NCBI RefSeq assembly: GCF_012912105.1
Contig: NZ_QMEA01000019.1
Location: forward strand, 1-64,000
Origin: Brasilonema sp. UFV-L1
GTDB lineage: Bacteria > Cyanobacteriota > Cyanobacteriia > Cyanobacteriales > Nostocaceae
Reading direction: 5' to 3'
DNA: 64,000 bases
In this document: positions 1-9,139 of the stretch, piece after piece
Position numbering within the stretch: position 1 is the stretch's first letter
Layout: each line of letters starts with the position of its first letter
Made by a program: the position numbers and the translations under genes
Notes under the pieces: model-generated
What the model was told of the DNA's origin: nothing
Database searches by the model: none
What the model saw: only the letters and a program-made list of their open reading frames with translations

Positions 1-110
1 CCTCCCCACCTCCCCACCTGCCCAACTTCTCCATGAAGAAGTTAACGCCACTTGTGGCGCTTGTTGCCCGTTGTCTTGGTTCCCGCAAAACTTGCTCTAA
101 TTGCGGAACC

Positions 111-143
111 AAAAAAAACACTCACCTTGTACAAGAGAGTGTT
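111..143 (-). terminator. Rho-independent terminator of the GMC oxidoreductase gene
   Basis: Read on the minus strand, AACACTC pairs with GAGTGTT around a short loop that itself contains the palindrome TTGTACAA, and the stem runs straight into a T tract (positions 118 down to 111). It lies about 185 bases beyond the stop codon of the minus-strand gene at 328-1977. Confidence 0.6.
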
Positions 144-327
144 TGAGTGCGGTTTTGTTATTGATAGAGATTTGAAGCTGCAATCCCCGCTTTTATATTG
201 ACGATCGCTTGACTTTTAAAACAATCGCTACTGGAAATGAGTGGATATTTTTTTCATTAAAAGTCAGTCCCTAAGGTGTTTATTTGCAAAAAGAAGCGGT
301 GCTGCTTGACAAGGAAAAGTTTTTGCT

Positions 328-1977
328 CTAGCGAATGTGAGTTTTCACATGATCTGCTAACCGGATTGCCAGAGCGATAATAGTCAGTGTGGGATTAGCG
401 TAACCTCCTGTAGGGAAAACAGAACTACCTGCAATAAATAAATTAGAAACACCATGAACTTGACAATTTGCATCTACAACGCCCTGCTTAGGGTCATTAT
501 GCATTCGGGTTGTTCCCATATTATGATGTGTACTAATAGATAGAACTTCTGGAAGCTCTCCATCCTGTTCAATATTTAGTTGTCCTAGTCCTGCACGAGC
601 AATCTCTTGTGCGAAAATTGTTTGCGATCGCCTGATGCTGCTAAGATCTGTTTGTGTCCAACGCCAGTGTAGCTGAGCTTTCGGACAACCAAGCTTATCA
701 AGTTGACGACTGAGCGTCACCCGATTATCAGGATTGGGAGCTTGTTCAGTTTGACTCACCACTTCAAACATCGTAAATTTCTTTTCGTTGCCTTTGAGGT
801 AAGACCACCCTCCCTGATTTAAATTCGGGAACAGAGGTTGCTTTTTGAAGTGATATTTGTACCAATGGACAAAAAGACTATCAATGTCCTGTATGACATT
901 TTTTAAATGTTTAGAAATATCTTGAGGTATTTCCCCGCGTCGAGTTGCTGCGAGCAAGGTTTTTAGAGACTTTTCTCCCGCCGTTCTAAATTCCTTATGT
1001 CTAGGAAATATCAGCGCACTCATATTGAGCAATTTTTCACGGCGTATCACTTCTTGAGCGAGGGTAAGTTTTCCCATGACTGGTATATTATTTACCAAGC
1101 GTAAATCGTATAAAGCCGTCGAATTGAAGATTTTGCGATTATGAGGAAAAAGTATACCAGAAAGGATTAAAGGATGGTCCATAAAGAACCTCCCGACTAA
1201 ATCGTTTTGATTGCCTAATCCAGTCTTTTGAGTTTGGTTCGATAGTAATAATAAACGTGCATTTTCAATCCCACCAGTGGCTAATATAAAAATTTTGGCA
1301 CTCACCCAAAATTGATTTCCTTGTAGACAAGCCACTCGTACACGGGTTACAGTCTTAGCAGTTTCGTCAGTTTCAATTTCTACGACATTCGCATTCAAAT
1401 AGGTAGTAATGTTAGTAGAGCTATTGATTTCTTGCCGATATTCATTAATAAAAATATCACGAGGTCCGAACTGAAACATGCTAGTGCTAACCCTCTCACT
1501 GCTCAAGGGTAGCTTAGGAGATTCCGTATCTTCCCAAGCTTGGGCTTCATAAGTGAAAGGTCCAAGTTTGCAAACCGATTGAGCACGTTCGTAGAACGGA
1601 TTAAGATAAGATTTATCAAAAGGCCATCCACTATATGGTAACCCATCTCGTTTTTCAAAGTCTATTTCGTCCAAAGGTACATGCCTAAGACCAATTTGCT
1701 TGTTATTTATATCAATACACCAAGCATGAGCTAGTCCACCATACTGGCGACGACGTATCTCGTGTAGTTCAGCGAAATTATCTCCAACCGTTTCACCTTC
1801 ACACAGAGATTGTGTCTGTTGATTAAATTCTAAATCACCACTTTCTAGTAGACAAACTCGAAAGTCTTGCCCAAGAAATTCTCGCGCTAGTGTCATCCCA
1901 GCGGGTCCAGTGCCAACAATACAAACTTCAGTTTTAATAACTTCATCTTTCGGTAAATTGCGACTATCAATTAGCAT
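328..1977 (-). CDS. GMC-family FAD-dependent oxidoreductase
   Basis: A 549-residue flavoprotein of the glucose-methanol-choline oxidoreductase family. The N-terminus has the dinucleotide-binding motif VGTGPAG (about residues 21-27) followed by an acidic residue in LLESGD, the standard FAD adenosine site. The C-terminal domain carries HHNMGTTRM (from about residue 484), which supplies the active-site histidine, and a final GG-YANPT segment typical of the family C-terminus. No signal peptide or membrane segment is visible, so it should be cytoplasmic. The substrate cannot be read from the sequence; cyanobacterial members are mostly uncharacterised. It stands alone: the upstream neighbour is 415 bases away, and a terminator follows at 111-143. 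The ATG at 1977 is the only plausible start before the FAD motif. Confidence 0.88.
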   Translation of the reverse strand: MLIDSRNLPKDEVIKTEVCIVGTGPAGMTLAREFLGQDFRVCLLESGDLEFNQQTQSLCEGETVGDNFAELHEIRRRQYGGLAHAWCIDINNKQIGLRHVPLDEIDFEKRDGLPYSGWPFDKSYLNPFYERAQSVCKLGPFTYEAQAWEDTESPKLPLSSERVSTSMFQFGPRDIFINEYRQEINSSTNITTYLNANVVEIETDETAKTVTRVRVACLQGNQFWVSAKIFILATGGIENARLLLLSNQTQKTGLGNQNDLVGRFFMDHPLILSGILFPHNRKIFNSTALYDLRLVNNIPVMGKLTLAQEVIRREKLLNMSALIFPRHKEFRTAGEKSLKTLLAATRRGEIPQDISKHLKNVIQDIDSLFVHWYKYHFKKQPLFPNLNQGGWSYLKGNEKKFTMFEVVSQTEQAPNPDNRVTLSRQLDKLGCPKAQLHWRWTQTDLSSIRRSQTIFAQEIARAGLGQLNIEQDGELPEVLSISTHHNMGTTRMHNDPKQGVVDANCQVHGVSNLFIAGSSVFPTGGYANPTLTIIALAIRLADHVKTHIR

Positions 1978-2392
1978 TAATTAATTGCCCTTGTTCATTG
2001 AACATCAAACAAAAATTAATGTTTTGCTATTTGTCACAGCTTTTTCTACAAACAATAGAAAAAGCTATTCAAGCAAAACATTTGACTGTAGTTTTACCCA
2101 GTCACTTTAAATAGACTTTAACAGTGAAGATTTCAAATTTTATATCAAAATCATAAAGAAGAGACTATCTTTTATAAAGATAAGCCAAAGACATAATTCA
2201 ATCGGGTTTGGTTAAGCTTGAAGCGATATTAACTCTAGGAAAGAAGAGTCTTTTGAGTTGAATTCTTGCTCCTTTGTCTATGGCGTCTGGAAGGGGAAAT
2301 AGGTTCTCTTTTTTGACTATATAAAATATATATCAGCTTCAGTGTCTACTTTGTGCAACTTGGATGTACATTCGCTTAATAACTCAAAATCA
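1978..2392. other. Intergenic spacer, no gene seen
   Basis: 415 AT-rich bases between two minus-strand genes. I see no convincing small ORF, RNA gene or strong terminator here. The part nearest 1977 should hold the promoter of the GMC gene. Confidence 0.5.
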
Positions 2393-3811
2393 CTAAGCCA
2401 AATGCGTAAACACTATTTTGAGTAAATCTGCACGAGTAAAAGGCTTAGTTAAATATCCAGAAGCTCCTACTAATCTTGCTTTTACTTTATCTACAAGTCC
2501 CTTGTTGCCTGTGACCATAATTATGGGAGTTTTTTTGAAAATTGAATTATTTCGGACAATTCGGCATAATTCATAACCATCCATACCATCCATATTCAAA
2601 TCTAGCAAAATCAAATCTGGTTTGTACCTAATAATTGACATAACTGCTTTGAGTGGGTCATTGATTGTGACTACAGAAAAATTTTCATCTTCTAAGAAGC
2701 GACTAATTTCTTTCAGGATAGTAGGACTATCATCAACGGAAATAATTTTGTAGACTTTTCGTGGAGTTATAGTAGGAGGAGTTTCTTGCTGATATTCAAA
2801 ATTGTTTTGATTTGGTGTTGTTAATTTTTGAGCTTCTTCTTTTCGAGGAGAAATCGGAGTTTTTTGCTGATGAATAACGACATGATTCGTAGAAGTCGTA
2901 GAGTTCTCTTGAGAAGTGGTGTGATTTGATGCTACTGTTGAATCAACGAATGTAGTCTCAACAGGTTTAGTCACATAACTAGAAGCTTGTACTAAATCTA
3001 TAAATGTCTTTGGTAACTGATCGAAGGGTGGATCTGGTTCATGTAATAATATAGTGCCATTTAAAATATGAGGGTATAACATTTTAGCCAGATGAACTTC
3101 GTCTTGATTCATAATCACTGACAAATGTCGTAAGCTAAAACCTTTCATCCACTCAGTTAACTGAGGATCTATGCCTGATATTGGTGCGGGATTTTTTGTG
3201 CCTTTTATTAATAAATAAGGCCGTTGATAAGGAGAAGAGATTTGGGGACCTAATGAATGCCAATTCTGCAACTTGTTTTGGCAACGTTCCACAATTTTTT
3301 CTACATCCAGCCTGCAAATCGTTGGAACTCGATAATGAGAATTATGTAATGTAAAAGTTCCTTGTTTGATTAAAAGATATGACTCTAGTACTTCTTTGAC
3401 TAATTCCTGAATCAGGATAGCTGCTTGTGTAGAATGCAAATATCGTTCGCTTACTAACCAGCAGATAGCTTGGTACTCAGGAGGTAGTGGGGGAGGAATT
3501 GATTGCTCGTGAGTATGATTGTGATATACTACTGATTGACTTTTTGTATCCGGTTCAAACATTAAACGTAACTGAACACGGACTTCACCGATGATGGTAG
3601 GAACATGATGGCTTAAGCGACGCAAATGACGTTCCAAACGGTCAAAAGGCTCAACTGAATGGGTTGCGTATGTTATCCTCCCCTGCTCTAGATAGATTGA
3701 CCAAGAAACAGAGTTGCTAAGTGCTTGTAAACAAGTACTTTCAGAAGAATGAGATAGGTGTCTCAATAAACTCAAAGGACGCAGTTTAGTAAATGTGCCA
3801 AAATTATTCAT
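2393..3811 (-). CDS. PatA-like response regulator (PATAN/DUF4388 plus REC)
   Basis: A 472-residue protein. The C-terminal 120 residues form a receiver domain: the acidic pair in SVDDSP (about residue 359), the phosphoacceptor Asp404 in LLDLNMDG, the switch Thr in MVTG and Lys456 in LTKPF are all present, so it should be phosphorylatable. The N-terminal half resembles the PATAN/DUF4388 domain of the PatA family (an early GRITYATHSVEP-like segment and helical WMKGFSLRHL-type segments). The linker (about residues 285-350) is rich in Thr, Ser, Gln and Asn. PatA of Anabaena affects heterocyst position; many paralogues act in phototaxis or have no known role, so I do not call this patA itself. No kinase or chemotaxis gene is adjacent; it appears to be an orphan regulator. 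The ATG at 3811 was chosen. Confidence 0.8.
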   Translation of the reverse strand: MNNFGTFTKLRPLSLLRHLSHSSESTCLQALSNSVSWSIYLEQGRITYATHSVEPFDRLERHLRRLSHHVPTIIGEVRVQLRLMFEPDTKSQSVVYHNHTHEQSIPPPLPPEYQAICWLVSERYLHSTQAAILIQELVKEVLESYLLIKQGTFTLHNSHYRVPTICRLDVEKIVERCQNKLQNWHSLGPQISSPYQRPYLLIKGTKNPAPISGIDPQLTEWMKGFSLRHLSVIMNQDEVHLAKMLYPHILNGTILLHEPDPPFDQLPKTFIDLVQASSYVTKPVETTFVDSTVASNHTTSQENSTTSTNHVVIHQQKTPISPRKEEAQKLTTPNQNNFEYQQETPPTITPRKVYKIISVDDSPTILKEISRFLEDENFSVVTINDPLKAVMSIIRYKPDLILLDLNMDGMDGYELCRIVRNNSIFKKTPIIMVTGNKGLVDKVKARLVGASGYLTKPFTRADLLKIVFTHLA

Positions 3812-4402
3812 TTCTCTAGAGATTTTCGGAAAAAAGAGACCGATTGTTTGAATTTTCGAGTGATCGGTAATAATGGTATTTCTTTAAGTTTGAGATTTCT
3901 CTATACAAAAATTTTCTCAGAATTTTGGTTGTATACATATATTACAATCTGTCAAGAAAATATTACAGGTAATCTGTCACATTTTCTCGTAACATAACAA
4001 ATAAGAGATATTTTTCAATTAATTTGAATTTTCATAAGTTAATTAAGGTAACAAACGTGTCGTTATATGACTGGGTTGAATAAACTCCACTTAGTTACTT
4101 TTATCTAAAATACGACCTTTCTACATCGAATCTTTAAATTTATGTGTCAGCAAAAGTACTACTCTATTAGAGAGTATACGTGTTATGTATAAAATTTACT
4201 ATAGATTGTCAAGGAGGTTATCCCGACTCTTTGTTGACTTAATTTTATATAAAGATATATCAGATAGGATCTCACAAATCTGTAAGGAATTTGGCAGCCG
4301 AGTTTTGTAGAAGAAATAGTAAACTATCTAAGATTAAATAACTTACAGATAGTTTTGTCGGTGCTAGAAACTATATACTTTGAGGAAAAGGAAAGCTGAG
4401 CT
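3812..4402. other. AT-rich spacer upstream of the TerY-P-like operon
   Basis: 591 bases between divergently transcribed genes, so promoters for both the response regulator and the VWA operon should lie here. No small ORF or RNA gene is evident. The final purine-rich stretch (4382-4395) is the ribosome binding site used by the next gene. Confidence 0.5.
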
Positions 4403-5104
4403 TTGGACTTTAACATAACACAAAAAGTTATGCCGGATACATTAAAACTTGATGAAGTCGTAGAGTTTGCTGAGAATCCAGAACCCCGTTGTCCATGTGT
4501 ACTTCTTCTGGATACATCTGGCTCAATGCAAGGTATGGCAGTAGATTCATTAAATCAAGGTTTGCAGAGTTTCAAAGAAGAATTAACGAAAAATTCCTTG
4601 GCTGCAAGGAGGGTTGAAGTAGCAATAGTTACTTTTGATAGTCATGTCAATATAGTACAAGACTTTGTAACTGCTGATCAATTCAATCCGCCGGTACTGA
4701 CAGCACAAGGACTAACGACTATGGGTGCTGGAATTCATAAAGCCTTGGACATGATCCAAGAACGAAAAGCTCAATATCGTGCCAACGGTATTGCTTACTA
4801 TCGTCCTTGGGTATTCATGATTACTGATGGTGAGCCACAAGGCGAGTTTGAAGATGTCGTCGAGCAAGCATCGCGGCGTCTACAAGAAGATGAAACAAGT
4901 AAACGTGTTGCATTTTTTACTGTTGGAGTTGAAAATGCAAATATGACGCGCTTGAGTCAAATAGCTGTACGTACACCCTTGAAACTTCAAGGACTCAATT
5001 TTGTGGAAATGTTTGTTTGGCTATCAGCCAGCATGTCAGCTGTTTCTCATTCTAAAGTCGATGAGCAGGTAGCACTACCACCGATTGGCTGGGGTTCTGT
5101 TTAG
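4403..5104 (+). CDS. TerY-like von Willebrand factor A domain protein
   Basis: A 233-residue protein that is essentially one VWA domain. The metal-binding MIDAS motif is intact: DTSGS with Asp37, Ser39 and Ser41, the Thr in GLTTMGAG, and the Asp in MITDGEP. It resembles TerY-type VWA proteins of tellurite/stress-response loci, which are thought to act as metal-dependent scaffolds. The likely start is the TTG at 4403, because a strong purine-rich ribosome binding site (GAGGAAAAGGAAAG, 4382-4395) sits just upstream; the first ATG at 4430 has none but would remove only nine residues. It is followed after 47 bases by a PP2C phosphatase gene and then a kinase gene, all on the same strand, which is the TerY-P triad arrangement. 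The family call is firm; the cellular role is inferred. Confidence 0.85.
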   Translation: MDFNITQKVMPDTLKLDEVVEFAENPEPRCPCVLLLDTSGSMQGMAVDSLNQGLQSFKEELTKNSLAARRVEVAIVTFDSHVNIVQDFVTADQFNPPVLTAQGLTTMGAGIHKALDMIQERKAQYRANGIAYYRPWVFMITDGEPQGEFEDVVEQASRRLQEDETSKRVAFFTVGVENANMTRLSQIAVRTPLKLQGLNFVEMFVWLSASMSAVSHSKVDEQVALPPIGWGSV

Positions 5105-5151
5105 TGATGTGATTGAATGCTCAAAAAAAGAGCAGTAACGGAATATGATTT

Positions 5152-5931
5152 ATGAACACTTCTAAACAGCAACCTCACTGGCGGGTGGTAGCCGCATCAA
5201 TATGTGGTACGAGCCACATAAAAAACAAGCAGTTGTGTCAGGATGCTCACCACTGGCACATTTTGCCAGATAATATTCTAGTTGTTGCAGCAGCAGATGG
5301 TGCTGGTAGTGCAAGCATGGGTAAGGTAGGAGCAATGATTGCTGTGGAAACAGCGATAGAAAATCTATCCATCAAAGAATTTTCTCGACGAACACTGGCA
5401 GATGATAATGCTGTGCGATCGCTTTTGATTGAAGCAATCATTTGTGCCAAAAAAGCTGTCGAAGAAGAAGCCCTTGCTTGCCAAAAGCAGTCATCGGATT
5501 TAGCAAGTACCTTAATTGTTGCCTTAGCAACACCAGAAGTTGTTGCGGTTGCACAAATCGGGGATGGTGTAGCAGTCGCAAGGGATGTTCAAGGGAACCT
5601 GATTGCGCTGACTATACCTGATAGTGGTGAATATATTAACGAAACAGTTTTTTTGACCTCACCCACAGCTCTAGATTCTTTACAAATGAATTTGTGGCGT
5701 CAAGCAGTCGTCAATGTCGGTGTTCTCACAGATGGACTACAAATGCTTGCCATGAATATGGCTGTGGGAGTCCCTCACAAACCTTTCTTTGCTCCACTCT
5801 TCGAGTTTGCAGCGAATGCAGATGACAAGACAGCAGCAAAAGAGCAGTTAGTGAGATTTTTACGCTCAGAGCGGATTATGCAACGTACAGATGATGATTT
5901 GACACTTATAATTGCTGCTTTAAGCAATTGA
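5152..5931 (+). CDS. PP2C-type serine/threonine phosphatase of TerY-P triad
   Basis: A 259-residue PPM/PP2C-like phosphatase. The metal-coordinating positions can be followed: Asp31 in CQDAHHW, Asp49-Gly50 in AAADGAGSAS, Asp138 in IGDGVAV, Asp194 in LTDGLQ and the late Asp run 247-249 before LTLIIAAL. It therefore looks catalytically competent, and it is close to the minimal domain size with no extra domain. It sits between the VWA gene and a kinase gene with short gaps (47 and 67 bases) and should be co-transcribed with them. In TerY-P loci the phosphatase is taken to oppose the linked kinase; this pairing is inference from gene order. An antisense reading frame inside it is treated as a shadow. 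Confidence 0.87.
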   Translation: MNTSKQQPHWRVVAASICGTSHIKNKQLCQDAHHWHILPDNILVVAAADGAGSASMGKVGAMIAVETAIENLSIKEFSRRTLADDNAVRSLLIEAIICAKKAVEEEALACQKQSSDLASTLIVALATPEVVAVAQIGDGVAVARDVQGNLIALTIPDSGEYINETVFLTSPTALDSLQMNLWRQAVVNVGVLTDGLQMLAMNMAVGVPHKPFFAPLFEFAANADDKTAAKEQLVRFLRSERIMQRTDDDLTLIIAALSN

Positions 5932-5998
5932 TAGAGTCTAGAGCGAAATTGTCTAGTGTGGAAGTGTATACATTGATAGGTGTCCCTAATAATATATC

Positions 5999-8185
5999 AT
6001 GCAGGTACTACGTTGTCTTCCCAATCAAAAAATTAGCAATGTCAGCCTCTCCGTAAGTTTGGGACGAGGCGGTGAAGCGTGTATATACACAGTGCCAACA
6101 GATGCTGGCTTAGTGGCTAAAGTATATCACAAGCCAACACCTGCCCAAGCTCGTAAACTAGAGGTTATGCTAACCCACCCGCCGGAAAACCCAACTGCGA
6201 GCTTGGGGCATATTTCTATAGCTTGGCCTGTTGAGTTGTTGCGATCGCCCGACGGAAGCGGTGAGGTGATAGGCTTTTTAATGCCACGCATTCAAGGAAT
6301 GCGTCCAATCATCGACTTCTACAATCCCAGAACTCGCCGCCAGCAGTGTCCTTTGTTCAACTATCAGTACTTAATCCGCACTGCTCGCAATCTTGCTTCA
6401 GCTTTTGCCGCATTACACGAGCGCGGATACTGTGTCGGCGATGTGAATGAGTCTAACATCCTTGTTAGTGACATGGCATTAGTAACAATCGTAGACACCG
6501 ATTCGTTCCAGGTAAAAGATCCAGACAATGGAATTATTTACCGCTGTCATGTCGGGAAACCAGAATTTACCCCACCAGAACTTCATAACAAAACTTTTGC
6601 TCAGTGCGATCGCAATTCTACCCATGACTTGTTTGGGTTAGCAGTCTTGATATTTCAACTGTTAATGGAAGGAACACACCCATTTTCAGGCATTTATCAA
6701 GGAGCTGGTGAACCTCCGCCATATGAAGCGCGTATTGTCGCAGGACATTTTACCTACAGTCAAAAGCGCCGCGTACCCTACGTTCCGACACCGATTGCAC
6801 CTCCTTGGGACATTCTTCCTCTAGGTTTGCAAGAACTATTCATACGTTGTTTTGAGGATAGTCACAACAACCCGCAGATACGCCCGAGTGCTCAAACTTG
6901 GCTCACAGCACTCGCTGATGCTGAAAATAGCCTCATCAGCTGCACTGTCAACCCTCAGCATCGCTATAGCAACCACCTAGATAAATGTCCTTGGTGTGAA
7001 CGTACATTGCGATTAGGTGGACGTGATCCATTTCCTTCTCTCAAAGCTATAGCAAATAAAGAACATTTACAACCGCGAGTCCAAAAGAAAAGACGCCAAA
7101 CCCAAGTTCCTCGTACGCTACAACCAGTAACTCCATCGACTCGCACTCATTATCGTCATCACATTCCCCAAAATGTCCCCTACTATAGACCTCAGAAAAA
7201 GCGAAATTTTTACCCGATTGTTTTCTGCATAGTTGGTCTTTTTAGTATATTGGGGTATTTGGATTTAATGGTGAAATTCACAAGTCGCCCCTTTATTGCT
7301 CAAAGTCCTTACGCTCAACAAAATTTGCTTTCTTCACAAGAGGATAAAAACTCCAAAAATCAAAATTTTGCTGATTACTACAAACAAGGTCATGCTTCAT
7401 ACAAAATCAGAGATTACGCACAAGCAATTGAAAATTTCACTCAAGCAATAGAAAAAGAGCCAAAACATGCAAAAGCTTATGTCAACCGTGGCAATGCTCG
7501 CTACAACTTGAAAGAGTATGAAGCAGCACTTGCAGATTACAATAAAGCAATTAGCATCAATCCCAAAGAAGTGAAAGCGTATGTCAATCGAGGGAATGCC
7601 CACAATTTGCTTGCCGAATATAGCAGCGATCCAGATAAAGAGTATAGTCTAGCCATTGCCGATTATAACCGTGCTCTAAGTCTTAATTCCAAGGAAGTAG
7701 AAGCATACATAAGACGAGGTGTTGTTCGTGCTAAAATTGCTAAATACAGTGGCGATTCTCAAAATGAATATCAAAAAGCGATCGCTGACTTCAACCAAGC
7801 ACTCACTCTGAATTCATCCAGAGCAGAAGCCTTCTTTGAACGAGGTTTGACGCGTTATCAAATTGCTCAATATAGCAATGATTTTGAACAAGAATATAAA
7901 CAAGCAATTGCGGACTTTAACCAAGCATTGAATATCAATCCTAAACTGCCAAAAGTTTATATAAAACGAGCTGTCATACGATATGAACTTGCTCAATATG
8001 GAGGTGGTAAATTTAGCCAGTACCATAAGCAAGCAGTTGATGATTTGCAAAAAGCTGCCAAAATCTCTTTGGAACAAGAAGATATGGAGAATTACCAACA
8101 AGCATTAAGCAGCATTTGTGTTGTTGTAGAAAACAAATGTGATACTTTTTTACAAACCACAAATGGAACACCGCAAAGCAACTAA
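5999..8185 (+). CDS. Protein kinase with zinc-ribbon, membrane segment and TPR repeats
   Basis: A 728-residue multidomain protein. Residues 20-300 are a kinase-like domain: glycine loop LGRGGEA (21-27), Lys41 in VAKVY, catalytic-loop Asp148 and Asn153 in VGDVNESNIL, and metal-binding Asp166/Asp168 in VDTDSF. The usual HRD and DFG motifs are thus changed to VGD and DTD, but the key acidic residues remain. Cys315, His321 or His326, Cys330 and Cys333 (CPWC) form a probable zinc-binding knuckle, as described for kinases of TerY-P loci. A basic linker (about 350-402) leads to one membrane helix (about 403-424). Residues 457-700 are TPR repeats of the YKQGHA/AIADFNQAL type, several with inserted acidic-aromatic spacers (SGDSQNEYQ and similar). 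It is the last gene of the triad. Kinase activity is likely but not proven. Confidence 0.85.
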   Translation: MQVLRCLPNQKISNVSLSVSLGRGGEACIYTVPTDAGLVAKVYHKPTPAQARKLEVMLTHPPENPTASLGHISIAWPVELLRSPDGSGEVIGFLMPRIQGMRPIIDFYNPRTRRQQCPLFNYQYLIRTARNLASAFAALHERGYCVGDVNESNILVSDMALVTIVDTDSFQVKDPDNGIIYRCHVGKPEFTPPELHNKTFAQCDRNSTHDLFGLAVLIFQLLMEGTHPFSGIYQGAGEPPPYEARIVAGHFTYSQKRRVPYVPTPIAPPWDILPLGLQELFIRCFEDSHNNPQIRPSAQTWLTALADAENSLISCTVNPQHRYSNHLDKCPWCERTLRLGGRDPFPSLKAIANKEHLQPRVQKKRRQTQVPRTLQPVTPSTRTHYRHHIPQNVPYYRPQKKRNFYPIVFCIVGLFSILGYLDLMVKFTSRPFIAQSPYAQQNLLSSQEDKNSKNQNFADYYKQGHASYKIRDYAQAIENFTQAIEKEPKHAKAYVNRGNARYNLKEYEAALADYNKAISINPKEVKAYVNRGNAHNLLAEYSSDPDKEYSLAIADYNRALSLNSKEVEAYIRRGVVRAKIAKYSGDSQNEYQKAIADFNQALTLNSSRAEAFFERGLTRYQIAQYSNDFEQEYKQAIADFNQALNINPKLPKVYIKRAVIRYELAQYGGGKFSQYHKQAVDDLQKAAKISLEQEDMENYQQALSSICVVVENKCDTFLQTTNGTPQSN

Positions 8186-8479
8186 GTGCAATTCTTATCA
8201 ACAAATCTATAGCCTCAGCCCTTCGCGTCATTAGCTGCCTACGGCACGCTACGCTAACATGAGCTCATTAAAGCATGACCACAGGATGGATTCAACACAG
8301 AAGTTTCACAAGCTTGGGTTAAGCGCGTTCTTGGAAACTACATTTGGCTTGAATCATTAGCTTGGGCATTATTTTATCCTCCATAAACATAGAGTCTTGC
8401 CGCGCCATTCAAAACGTATCGCAGCCAGCGAAGCCTAGCTCACTGCTGCTAGTACAGTGAGCGCGCAAATCAAGCTATA

Positions 8480-8659
8480 ATGAAAAATCGACGAAAAGCT
8501 TATGGTCTAAACATTTTGAATTTCTCCGGATTGCGAATATTGAATTCAAAAGGAGCAGTACTAGTATTCTTTTATTTTCCGCTTCTCCTTGTAGTCAAGC
8601 GACTTTTTAAAAAGCTTTACTCCCCACATTCCGTACGCTTGGACTGTGACTTACCATAA
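8480..8659 (+). CDS. Candidate small membrane protein, 59 residues
   Basis: An uninterrupted ATG-to-TAA frame of 59 codons. The predicted product has a basic N-terminus (MKNRRKAYG), a strongly hydrophobic centre (VLVFFYFPLLLVV, about residues 27-39) and a basic segment right after it (KRLFKKLY), the pattern of a single-pass membrane protein with a cytoplasmic basic flank. No good ribosome binding site precedes the ATG, and I do not recognise the protein. It could be a chance frame or the remnant of a longer gene in a decayed spacer. Confidence 0.3.
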   Translation: MKNRRKAYGLNILNFSGLRILNSKGAVLVFFYFPLLLVVKRLFKKLYSPHSVRLDCDLP

Positions 8660-8766
8660 GAACTGAAATTTTTCTAGTTTTTTAGTTATTTTTTCAGCAA
8701 TCAATGCTGCGTATTTGCCGTATTTGACAAAATATACATAAAGTTATATATAGGATTGTGTATTAA

Positions 8767-8800
8767 GAACTTGAAAAGTTCTGTAAATACAAGTTTACAG
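8767..8800. promoter_or_regulatory. Two adjacent palindromes upstream of rfbF
   Basis: GAACTT-3 nt-AAGTTC (8767-8781) is followed directly by CTGTAAA-6 nt-TTTACAG (8781-8800); the two share a base. They lie about 340 bases before rfbF, the first gene of the long plus-strand cluster. Such dyads may be operator sites or an RNA hairpin; no T tract follows, so a terminator is unlikely. Function is unknown. Confidence 0.35.
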
Positions 8801-9139
8801 ATGATTGTCATAACAACTATTTTTGTTATTGATTATCTTTTATTTTCTGAATGATGTAGCAACTCATTTATGACTATTTAGAAATAGCAAGAGTCAGTGA
8901 TTTTGTCTCTTTTATTGCATCTGCTGGCAACTTTTTAAGTGCTGTTATATCTAGGTTTAAGGTAGTCAGAAAGCTTTTTCATTTTTTCATACTCAAGATA
9001 GGTTTATTTATATTGTCTTCATACTTAGGTGTGAAATTACGGCTAGATTAAATACTGAGAAAATTAAGAAATAAATTTTTCTCAACTTAGCCGATGAACA
9101 AATAATGACTCATCTACCTAACAACCTAGAGATCATATT

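Larger units (their letters stand above)
8186..9139. other. Spacer between the kinase operon and the polysaccharide cluster
   Basis: About 950 bases. It contains a short repeat-like segment rich in CTACGGCACGCTACGC (near 8240-8260), a small hairpin (CTCACTG/CAGTGAG near 8440-8462), one candidate 59-codon ORF (8480-8659) and two adjacent palindromes (8767-8800). The rest is AT-rich and presumably holds the promoter of the polysaccharide cluster. No RNA gene was recognised. Confidence 0.5.
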
